Assembly (NCBI GenBank): GCA_010093485.1 | Contig: MU001498.1 | Coordinates: forward strand, 1,751,126-1,815,125 | Direction: 5' to 3' | Origin: Karstenula rhodostoma CBS 690.94 | Taxonomy: Eukaryota; Ascomycota; Dothideomycetes; Pleosporales; Didymosphaeriaceae | Length of the DNA: 64,000 bases | Shown here: in pieces, positions 54,391 through 63,581 of the stretch | How the letters are laid out: each line of letters begins with the position of its first letter | Numbering within the stretch: position 1 is the first letter of the stretch | Made by a program: the position numbers and the translations under genes | The notes under the pieces: model-generated | The model's database searches: none | What the model was told of the DNA's origin: nothing | The model's input: the letters and a program-made list of their open reading frames with translations, nothing else

Positions 54391-55178
54391 CACGGCAGGA
54401 TAGAGAGAGTATCATCGGGTAGTTCCCCTAGTAGAAGGACGTACCCTTCCGGGCTTGGCATAGCAATAATTACTGATAAATCCGGAGACCGGTCCCTTAC
54501 CGAAAGCGCTGATCCATATGGTCTTCGGTTGCCTCGTGTTTAGTTGCTGACCGCAGATGATGATTTCTTGGCGCCTCGCAGTATACCATGCTTATTTCAA
54601 GATCTGCAGCAACGCGCCGCTCCTCTACAAAGCCGGCTCCCCGAGATAACCAGCCCAAAAGAATCCTGCAGCCAAGAGAGGATCAATATCGCGATTCGAT
54701 GCATGCGGAGTGTCATCAAGCTGTTCAGCCTTGGAAATCATTGCCCAAGAATCAAGAAGTAACTGTTTGGCTTTTGTCCACCTGTGGCAAATTTGGAATA
54801 GACCTGCAGTTCATGATCGAACCATCTTTGGTAGCGACAATGCATGTCGGGTGGCTCCTTTTTATCCGATTGATGGCGTACTTTCATGACATTTTGCATG
54901 ATGCTCACCTATTACACGCTACCTGTTGCATGTGCTAGGTAGCAGACCCAGATTTCATATACATGGAGGAATCGATCGAAAGGCTGTTTCACTACAAGTG
55001 TATCGATCGAAAAACAGTCTTAGATCAATGTTCCAAGAATCAAGGCAAAGGTCAGCGCAAAAAGTGTGTAATCTTATCGCAACAATATCCCAAAATCGCG
55101 TCTCTCAAAGGGCACGAGAACCAATCCCTCCCATACTATACATACATGATCGAATACTCCTCCCAAAGTGCCACCCAA
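54391..55178. other. Intergenic region after the regulator gene
   Basis: Holds the regulator's 3' flank, the second copy of the dispersed repeat (54609-54668) and AT-rich sequence. Frames here (for example 54588-54938) have no recognisable domain. Confidence 0.45.
54609..54668. repeat. 60-bp dispersed repeat, copy 2
   Basis: Same-orientation match to 48815-48874. Several differences from copy 1 are C/T or G/A transitions, the kind RIP would leave, but the segment is far too short to be a normal RIP target by itself. It may be the relic of a longer duplicated piece. Confidence 0.65.
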
Positions 55179-56413
55179 TTAACTTTGAACCTGATATTCG
55201 GTTGTAACGTGGATATCCCTCAACCTGGACTTGCTGTTTGTGCTTTGTGTATCTTGCAACGGGATGAATTTTTGCTCGCTTCCTCCGATGGTGTTGCCGA
55301 TCCAGCCCCTGTGCTGCGAATCGGGGTTTGTAGATCCCTTGGACGAAGACCGTTTGAAATACTTGGAAACAATACTCGATGTTTGCCACTGGTCACGCCA
55401 AAGTCGGAAAACAGGGGGCAGGACGGGAATGCAGCAGCAAAAGATGCCGATGGCCACCTCGAGTGTCTGGAAAAGGAACGGGCCCCACGCCCCCTGGATG
55501 GGGTCGAGCATCGCATCCTCGACCCAGAAGTTCATGATACAGGCCATACGGATGATGGAGCAAATGGTGGCGCTGGGGCGTGTTAATTCAGGTGTGGGTT
55601 CAGTGAGGGGGAACGCGGTGCTTACAAAACGCCCAGTCCTAGAACACCGATAATCATCAGACGTTTCTGCAGCGCCATTTTCAACTTCCAAATCGCCGGA
55701 ACAGGTATGATGAGGATGAAAACGTCAAATCCAATGTGGATAAAGCCTGTGGCAGAGCAGACCTTATGCGTGTCGACGCTGCACTTCCCGGCGCGGGTGG
55801 GATCGAAGAACTTGGGGAACGGGTGGCAGCTGTTGAACCATGTGATTATGGTCGAGAGGTACCAGCCGATTATGAAGGCGATCAAGACGTAGCATGCATA
55901 GCGGGCCCACTTGATGACGTGGAACAGGCGCAGATAGAAGAAGAGCAGCGATATCTGGATTGCCGCCACCGACGTCGTCCAAACCATGTTTAGGGAAAAG
56001 GTAGTCTGTACTTTTTGATTAGCACTGCCCGTAGAGCGACATGAGTCGGGGACGTTACCTTCATCCATAGCGTCAGGACTTCCGGGTGATGCTGCATGAC
56101 GAAGGACGTTGGCATGCCCTGGCCCGTCTCATAGACCAAGAAGAAGATAAGGCCGATCATGGCGTAGCCGAGCAGCTGCAATTGTGCGTGAGCCGATGCG
56201 AACGGGAGGGCTGCGGGAGAAGATTACGAGGCTGAAAGCACAGAGATAGTCTTCGGTCGCGAAGCTCGTCTTCTTCATGCGCCGGACGCGCCATCGCAGG
56301 CCTACCGCAACGGTTGCGAGAGCGAAAAAGACGGTCGGCACCACCAGGAAGGTGACCTGGTAGTGATTCACGACGGCAAACTTTGCACGCTTGGCAATTT
56401 CGATTGCAGGCAT
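55179..56413 (-). CDS. Pth11-like/rhodopsin-type seven-helix membrane protein
   Basis: Starts at MPAIEIAKRAKFAVVNH (56413). Membrane helices follow: YQVTFLVVPTVFFALATVAVGL, LLGYAMIGLIFFLVYETG, LNMVWTTSVAAIQISLLFFYLRLFHV, CYVLIAFIIGWYLSTIITW, GFIHIGFDVFILIIPVPAIWKLKM and IGVLGLGVF plus ATICSIIRMACI. A cytoplasmic tail ends the protein. This is the fungal integral membrane (SAT4/Pth11-related) layout, with SCHPFPKFFDPTRAGKCSVD as the typical loop. Two introns are clear (56061-56007, GTAACG...CAG, and about 55627-55573). Between EDYLC and LPFASAHAQ (about 56,215-56,245) the frame changes with no intron of normal size; a 31-bp GT-AG removal would fix it, otherwise this is a frameshift. Role unknown; such genes are frequent passengers in metabolite clusters. 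Confidence 0.62.
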
Positions 56414-56823
56414 GGTGTAGGTAGCAGGACTAGTCCCAGTGGTGATGAAGGAGAGGTAAACGGAGTCATGCAGAGGTGGATAAATACAGCCGATGGAAGG
56501 CAAGTATCGCTCTCACTCGGCCAGGGTGGGAGTCAGCATGTAAGCTGCTGCATACTTCGGGCATCATAAAAGTAAGATGCTGTATCGTAGGGGCCGGCAC
56601 ATGCAAGGGGGGGAGGGAGCTGCAGTATAAAGTACCCTGCACGGAGAGGCTCTCTCCGAACATATTTACTTGATATGTAGCTGAGTCTGAGCACACACAG
56701 CCTTCCACCTTCGCACCCCAGACGACAACAACCTTGGAATCCTGGTGACCAGCGGCGGACTCGATCTTATCGACCTCTTCCGTGCTGCAAAAGTTGGAAA
56801 CGAGACAAATCACCGCGTCCAGC
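56414..56823. promoter_or_regulatory. Divergent promoter of the seven-helix protein and the acyltransferase
   Basis: A 410-bp divergent region. It lacks a YCGGN3CCGR site. It contains a perfect 17-bp palindrome CGGAGAGGCTCTCTCCG (56642-56658), which is a CGG-N11-CCG arrangement, and a TATAAA-like string at about 56628. Confidence 0.45.
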
Positions 56824-58166
56824 ATGGCGTCGACACCTGCTGTCGCCGTGCACTCCGGGCTGCTCGCCGCACAACTCGGGCTCCTCGCGGGCCCTCGGTT
56901 TGCGGGGCGCAACGCTCTCGTCGTGGGGGTTGTAGTGGCGCTGGCGATGGCGGCGCACGTGACGGGCCCGGCGAGTCCCAAAGCGGCCGATGCGCAGCCC
57001 TACACACTCCTCTGGCCCATCTACCTCGCGACCCTGGAAAAGGCCGTCACCGCCGCCCGCTCGTCCTCGTCGATCGAGCGGTGCTACTGGCGCCAGGATC
57101 GTGGTGCTGGCGAAGCAGTCAGCATGCGCCCGTTGGGGATGGCTAAGTTGCGCTGGGCGGCAGCGCAGCTGGTGAACCCCCGCCTGGTGCGCTGGAACCT
57201 CGAGGCCAAGAACGTACCGCGCCCGACCGTCTCCTCCAAGGCCACGTTCCTCTGCGCGCAGACGGCGGCGCTGCTCAAGATGGTCCTGGCCACCGACCTC
57301 CTGCTGCAACTGGGCATCCGTCTGTTTTGGACGCCTCCTGCGGCCCGGCCCGGCGCCAGGTTCGCCGTCTCCGACTCCAAGTACCTCTCCATCCGCGACC
57401 CTGACCTGGGGTGGGGCTTCGCCAAGACGCTAGTCTTTGCCTGCGGGCCCTACTTCTTCATGAGCATGCAGTATGTCGCCGTGTCGCTGATCGCCGTGGC
57501 CTTGCAGCTGTCCCAGCCCATCGTATGTGTCTGCCTCCATGCACTATATTATCGTTTGCCTGTTTCGACTCCGTCCCCAGGATGCTAACCCAGCTAGGAT
57601 TTCCCCCCCCTCTTCGGCAATGTCGCCGACGCAACAACGGTGCGCGCCTTCTGGGGCCAGTTCTGGCACCAGTCTATTCGCAGGGTAATCTAATACTGCC
57701 CTCTCTTGTCTGTCTCCGCTACTGCTAATAGCCCTACCCGCAGTCCGTAACCACCCTGGCCTACTTGGCCATAGACGCGCTCCATATTGCCAGAGGGACC
57801 ACCCTGGCATCTTACGCCCACGTTTGGTTGGCCTTCTTCATATCAGGTTTCATGCACGCGCAGTCGATGGCCCTGCTGCCTCGGCCCCCAAACATCACCC
57901 TGCACGAAGCAACTGCGGGGATGCTGTATTTTTTCCTTTGGCAGGCTTTCGCAATCACCGCTGAGGACTTTGTCATTTGGCTATGGAAAACATCGGGGCT
58001 TAGCATCAACCCCGCGCCTTGGAATTCAGTACTTGGCTATGTTTGGGTCATTTTCAGCATGTGGATTAGTATCCCATGGGCTGCCGATGTTATGATGAGA
58101 CTGCGCTTGACCGAGGAGAGTTTCTTAGGATTTACAGTCTTTGGTCGTTGGATAAACCACCAGTGA
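56824..58166 (+). CDS. Membrane-bound O-acyltransferase, wax-synthase/TRI7-like (acetyltransferase candidate)
   Basis: Exons are 56824-57522, 57598-57684 and 57744-58166, giving 402 residues; both introns keep the phase. Repeated hydrophobic segments and the family features of fungal wax-synthase-like acyltransferases are present: RWNLEAKNVPRP near the middle, FGNVADATTVRAFWGQFWHQSIR (W-x-FWHQ block), and FFISGFMHAQSMAL with the conserved His after the membrane helix. The trichothecene acetyltransferase TRI7 and sirodesmin SirH-type proteins belong to this group, so O-acetylation of the ETP scaffold is the likely job. The start at 56824 gives the natural N-terminus; there is no finer evidence. 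Confidence 0.8.
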
Positions 58167-58477
58167 TGGTACGCAGAGATGTGCTCTCATGTACGTAGTG
58201 ACCCGAATGCCAATACAACTCGCGCCAATCCCAGCTCCCTGGGTGAGTGTGCTTGGACCCGATTCCGTCGTGTTTGCTTTGCTCGCCGGGTGCCGACCGG
58301 TGGCCGGCACGAAAACAAACCTCGGTATCGTACATGCAACCATGTCCAGTAGCATACATGGGAGTTGCTGGCACGCATACCGAATGATGAACCTCTCATC
58401 TAGCCGACCCCCGTGCTTTTCAGGCATAGCTTCTACAGTTGTGCAAAGCTTTGTATGCTTGGCAGACAGGTGTCACC
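58167..58477. promoter_or_regulatory. Promoter of the first P450 gene
   Basis: A 311-bp region between the acyltransferase stop and the P450 ATG, carrying the tandem palindromes at 58286-58307. The P450 start at 58478 is set by the splice to the TLHPLAKYPGP segment. Confidence 0.5.
58286..58307. promoter_or_regulatory. Tandem YCGGN3CCGR sites upstream of the first P450
   Basis: CCGGGTGCCGA (58286-58296) abuts CCGGTGGCCGG (58297-58307), 171 bp before the P450 ATG. The arrangement is the same as at 48418-48439. Confidence 0.6.
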
Positions 58478-60238
58478 ATGGTCATTTCCTACGATACGGC
58501 ACAGAGCGTCGTAGCGACAGGCCTCGCAGTTGTATGCCCATGGATCAAACCCGAATCGTGATGGCCTACTGACAGCCCTCAGTATTTGGCATATTCGCTG
58601 TGCGTTGCCGTGTACAATGTTACTCTGCACCCTCTCGCCAAGTATCCTGGCCCCCGCCTCGCATGCGCGTTCAAATTCCCGTACCTCTGGAGTCTCCTTA
58701 AGGGAAGTGCAACACACGAGACAAAGCTGCTCCATGACAAGTACGGAGGGGTCGTCCGTGTTGCGCCGGACCGCCTTTCGTACAACACGGCACAGGCTTT
58801 TCGAGACATCCACGGCACAAGGCCGGGAAAGAAGCAGCTCCCGAAAGACGAAGAGTGGTTTGTAGACCACAAGGAGCCTGTCAACATCATCAGTTAGTAG
58901 GCTTTCCCCGGTCGTATCCTATCCGCACTTACCGTTGGTCGAAGAGTCCAATGACGCAGACCACGCTCGCATAAGAAAGCTAGTCGCCCATGCCTTCTCA
59001 GAGACCGCCCTACGCGAGCAAGAGTCGCTGCTCATGGGTCATACATCGAACTTGATGAACAAGCTCAGCCAAATCGTGGATGGCCCTGAAGAGGGCAGAG
59101 TCGATATGATGGACTACTACAACTTCTTAACCTTTGACGTCATCGGCGACCTCTGTTTGGGAGAGTCCTTTGGAGCTGTTGACAGCGGCGAGTACGATAC
59201 GTGGATTACCCAAATTTTTCAAGGCCTCAAGTTCTGGCGAGTGCTTCGGATCGGTAACGCGTACCCGCTTATTGGTTTCTTTCTCAGAATTGTTATGGCT
59301 GCCGTGCCGAGCGTCGAGGCGATGCGTGATTCGTTCTTCAAGATCCCGAAGGCAAAGGTGGACAAACGACTTGCCACAAAGACGGACCGTAAGGATTTTA
59401 TGAGTTACGTACGTACGCAATCGTTGCTGAGAATTCTCTTACAGTTTTTCTTAGATTCTGCGATACAACGACGAGCGAGGCATGAACCATACCGAGGTCA
59501 TCGATACAGCCACAATTTTGATTGTCGGAGGATCCGAAACGACGGCTACCCTTCTCTGCGGATTGACCTACTACCTATTGACAACGCCGCACGTACTTAG
59601 GAGGTTGCAGGCGGAAATCTTAGATGCCTTTGCAACCGAAGACGACATGAACTTACGTACGGTCTCCAGACTACCCTATCTTGACGTGGTAGTACAGGAA
59701 GCGCTGCGTATGTATCCTCCCGCTTCTTCAACATTCCCACGTAGAACACCGCGAGAAGGTGAGGTCATCGATGGCCATTTTGTACCAGGCAACGTATGGA
59801 ACCCTCTTCATGCGGCACACTCGCCTTGTTAACCCTCCTAGATATCGGTAGGGGTTCACCATTACGCGACCTACCATTCGGCCAAAAACTTTCGCAACCC
59901 AGATAAATTCGCGCCCGAGAGATGGCTGGACGACGGACACGCCGAGTACAGGACGGACGACAGATCCGCCTTTCAGCCGTTCCACCTCGGCCCGCGAAAC
60001 TGCATTGGGAAAAAGTGAGTCGGTACTAGATACTTGCGCGCTTCATAATCTACTAATGAGCACATGATACAGTCTTGCGTACTTTGAGATCAAAATCACC
60101 ATAGCACGCTTGTTGTGGGATTTTGAGCCGGTGTTGTGCGAGGAGAGCAAGGGTTGGCTGAGGCAAAATGTATTTCTTGTCTGGGAAAAGGGGCCGTTAT
60201 GGCTTCGGCTGCGGCACCGCAAATCGGATGGAATCTAG
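58478..60238 (+). CDS. Cytochrome P450 (GliC-like candidate)
   Basis: Six exons with matching phases give 501 residues: 58478-58531, 58583-58892, 58945-59408, 59455-59793, 59842-60014 and 60073-60238. The N-terminus is short and weakly hydrophobic. NVTLHPLAKYPGP is the Pro-rich hinge. IVGGSETTATLL is the oxygen-binding I-helix, ALRMYPPASSTFPRRTP follows the K-helix Glu-x-x-Arg (EALR), and FQPFHLGPRNCIGKNLA is the haem loop with its Cys. The type resembles fungal cyclic-dipeptide oxidases (isotrichodermin-hydroxylase-like family) such as GliC/SirC-type enzymes. By position and type it may oxidise the diketopiperazine carbons or the aromatic ring. The exact reaction cannot be assigned. Confidence 0.87.
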
Positions 60239-60462
60239 AGCTTCAATGGTTAACCGCTAGAGGGCATATAGTCAGATCATGTCATTACCATGAGTTCCGT
60301 ATCAGTAACAGGGCTGGCTCGACGGCCGGAATAGCTCGCAAATATTGTCTAAATCAGGTTGCTTTCTATTCCATCTCTACACATAAACCCGCGAATCAGG
60401 GAACCTGATCGGAGCCCGAGTTTGGTTTTATTTTCAAGGAGATTTTCTCGTTACAAAAGCTA

Positions 60463-61366
60463 CTATTCCAGCCCATGCCCGTAAGTAGGCCCTTTCTCCA
60501 AGACACCCTGCACCGCGGGCCGCGCCAGCATTTTCTCGCTCCAAGCCTGGATATTCGGCCACCTCTGAATATCTACGCTTAAGAACTTGAACATCCATGG
60601 CATAGCAAAGGGAAAGTAGGATAGATCAGCTATCGACGGACGATCTAGGAGCGCTATGTAATTCTGGCCGGGTTCTGCCAGCCTCTTATCCAGCTTGTCC
60701 CATTGTACAAGGCAGTTGGCATGGAGTCTGCGCACGAGTTATTAGGCTCGTCAAGATCCCCACAGCAGGGGCTGTCACTTACTTAGCCACCGTTTTCGGG
60801 AGGAGTTCAGGGTTCTGTCGGTCCGGGTAGCCCTTGAAGAAATACAGCCAGTATTTCGCCGTCGCACTGTAATTTGCGCTTGTCAGAAACCTAAAGTTCG
60901 TGCAAGTAGTGTCGTCGCGTACCCCAGCCCAGCAGTCTGGTACGCGGTCCAGGACAGCACCTGCGCTCGCTCCCAGGCTGTGCGCCCACTCCACGCTCCC
61001 TGTGTATCGAACCGCTCTGCAAGGTACTGTATGCACGCAGTGCTCTCAAATACCACTATTTTCTGCTTGGTGACGGGGTCTTGGTCTTTCAGCGCGGGCA
61101 CGTAGCGCTCGGGATGCACATCGTAGAACCACTCGTCTTTAGTGTTGATTACAGAGAGGACGTGCGGGACCTGGAGCTCCTCTGCGAGGATCAAAGGCTT
61201 GATGTAGTTGATGTAGTTGGTTTGGTCCGCTGGGAAACGCAGTCAGATTGGCGGGTGGAAAGGGGTAATATCATGCACCTCTGACAATGTACAGCACCAC
61301 CCGACCGTCGTATTCTACGTCACCTCTGACGACCTCTCCGCTGGTTTTCGCCCGTGTGTCTGCCAT
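60463..61366 (-). CDS. Glutathione S-transferase (GliG-like)
   Basis: Exons are 61366-61279, 61229-60923, 60866-60783 and 60727-60463; all phases agree, giving 247 residues. The thioredoxin-like half has LILAEELQVPHVLSVI, HPERYVPALKDQDP and VVFESTACIQYLAERFD (the ES glutathione-binding pair). The helical half has WTAYQTAGLGATAKYWLYFF, LLDRPSIADLSYFPFAMPW and WPNIQAWSEKMLARPAV. GliG adds two glutathiones to the oxidised diketopiperazine, the sulfur-introducing step that defines ETPs. Its presence, with the K and I homologues, is the strongest evidence for the product class. It diverges from the second P450 with an exact TCGGN3CCGA site between them. Confidence 0.9.
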
Positions 61367-61465
61367 AATCTTTCGTTACTTACGCTTACTTTTCCAAACA
61401 GTGAGAAAGATGACCATGATAGATCCACGATTAAGAAAAAACGGCGCCGGACAGCGAGTCATCAA

Positions 61466-61476
61466 TCGGTAGCCGA
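61466..61476. promoter_or_regulatory. Palindromic Zn2Cys6-type site (TCGGTAGCCGA)
   Basis: An exact TCGGNNNCCGA match in the 262-bp divergent promoter of the GST (start 61366) and the second P450 (start 61629). Confidence 0.65.
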
Positions 61477-61628
61477 TTGCCAAGTACCTCCATAGCATGA
61501 AGGTGGTAGCAGAATCAGCTCGCCCATTCGACAGAGCGCGACCAGGGATTTGATAGATGAATAAACATGCTATCCACTAAATTGACCCAGGGCCACACAC
61601 TGCAAACTTCTAAGGTGTCATTGCCATC

Positions 61629-63267
61629 ATGAATTCTGTTCGGCTTGTTGTTGGTATCGCTGGACTATCAGCCGCCGTGGCCTGGTGTTTCCGCATATGG
61701 CAGCCGGTGTGTTGGGGACTGAGAGCTGCGCTATCTAGGAGCATAGACGTATCAATGTCGATCCCATATCTATGTGTAAACTACTAACATTACATGTAGA
61801 GATATCTCCACTGGAGCTATCCCATCCACTCATCTGTTCACGCACAACCGATACCAACCTGTCCATATCAATGGCCAAACGGGCAAGGCGACGTTGCGAA
61901 GTTCTTGGAAGGAGAGGCCAATAGCGATGAGTGGAGGGCGAGACATGGTCGAGTCTACCGCATATGGAGTGGAACAACACAGGAGATGTGGGGCAATTCC
62001 TCCCATAAAACATATGCTGTAGGGTTGCTAATGCCATTGGCGTAGCGTCCTGACGCATCCCGACGATGTTCGAGAAGTGTTCAGAGACTCTGACAGACAT
62101 GAAAAGGCGGTGAATAACAACTCGGGATGGCTAATGGGGAAACTACTGGGTAGGTGCGTCGGTTTGGTCAGTGGAACGACTTGGCAGCAACTTCGCGCTG
62201 CGACTGGAGCTCCCTTCACGCACAAAAGCTCCGCGACCTACACCGACGACATCCACCGAGCAGTCGAGCAGCATTTCCAGGAGATGAAAGAAAAGATGCA
62301 GCTGCAACACGGCCTGCTCAACCCAGTTGACGACTTGCGCATGCTTCCTTTTTGTATCATTGCGCGGATTCTGTACGGCGACATGACTCTGGAACAGGGA
62401 AGTGAATTACTCCATCTGACGCACCTCCGCGAAACACTCTTCACACGCATGATCCAGGGAGGCATGACACGCTTTTCGTGGAGCCGGTTTCTTCCCTTGC
62501 AGACAAACTCTGATCTACTGCAGTTTAAGCGCCGATGGGCCGAATTCAACAGCGACATCTATCCTCAATGCCAGGCGGCAAATCGAGAGGTGGCTATTGT
62601 ACCTATGTACGAAGCCGTGGAGCGCGGGTCCATCGATACAGAACAGCTACTGCAAACGCTAGACGAGATGCTTTTTGCAAACCTTGACGTGACACTGGGG
62701 GGCTTATCCTGGAATCTACTTTTCCTCGCTGCGCATCCAGATGTCCAGAGCGAGATTCGCACCGAGGCGCGTAGAGCAAGACAAGGGGGGAATACGCAGG
62801 TCTGGAAATCATATCTTGCGAGTTCGACCACGCTGCTGGCGGCTTCGGTCCTCGAGTCCGCGCGTCTGAAGCCATTGGCCGCGTTTTCGGTCCCGCAAGC
62901 TGCTCCGACTGCACGCCGAGTGGGAGATTTTGTTGTCCCGCCGCAAACAAATTTCATCGTTGACACGCGCGCGCTCAACATGCTTAATTCTTTCTGGGGA
63001 GACGACGCCGGAGAGTATCGCCCGGCTAGGTTTCTGGGCGGAAAAGCTTCTGACTTGAGGTACCAGTACTGGCGGTTCGGATTTGGGCCGCGGCAGTGCA
63101 TGGGAAAGTACGTTGTCGACATCCTCATCCATGCTATTCTCGCGCATTTGGTTCTGAGGTATCGGATCAGTCTTGACCACACCAGTAGTTGGGACAGGAA
63201 GCAAGACATCTGGATTGCACACCCAGACACGAAGATTCGATGCGAGAGTTTGGAAAGAGGGGTGTAA
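61629..63267 (+). CDS. Cytochrome P450 (GliF-like candidate)
   Basis: Exons are 61629-61706, 61800-61987 and 62046-63267; phases agree, giving 495 residues. Intron 1 has a CTACTAACAT branch site. The N-terminus is a membrane anchor (VRLVVGIAGLSAAVAWCFRIW). YRIWSGTTQEIVLTHPDDVREVF is typical of ETP-cluster P450s. A divergent I-helix reads LFANLDVTLGGLSW, without the usual AGxxT. ESARLKPLAAFSVP carries the ExxR, and FGFGPRQCMGKYV is the haem loop with Cys. The altered I-helix suggests chemistry other than plain hydroxylation, as in P450s that form C-N/C-O bonds or the dihydro-oxepine or ring-closing steps of ETPs; that is inference. Confidence 0.86.
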
Positions 63268-63581
63268 TACGCCGGAATAGAAGCACATGGATGATGAAAA
63301 GCCGCATGAGAGTTTGGATGGTTGACTTGTAGGTAAATAAGGTCTTAGATTCGGTAGGAATAGTGGCAGGAATGCCAGAAATGCAGGCTAGCGCATGCGA
63401 GCTAGCGTACCGGGGAGCAGGGGAACCACCTAGTTACTTAGACACATACATGCAATGAATATGGATACTCCTGAGATACCCCTATACCTATTACAGGAAT
63501 TGATGCCCCAGGGCGAGTACAGCATTAGTACTGAAAGCCCCATCCTACCGAACGGGTCAGTATGTAGGTTTTCACATGGCC
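63268..63581. other. Convergent intergenic region
   Basis: 314 bp between the second P450 and the GliN-like gene, with no feature beyond the two 3' flanks. Confidence 0.45.
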
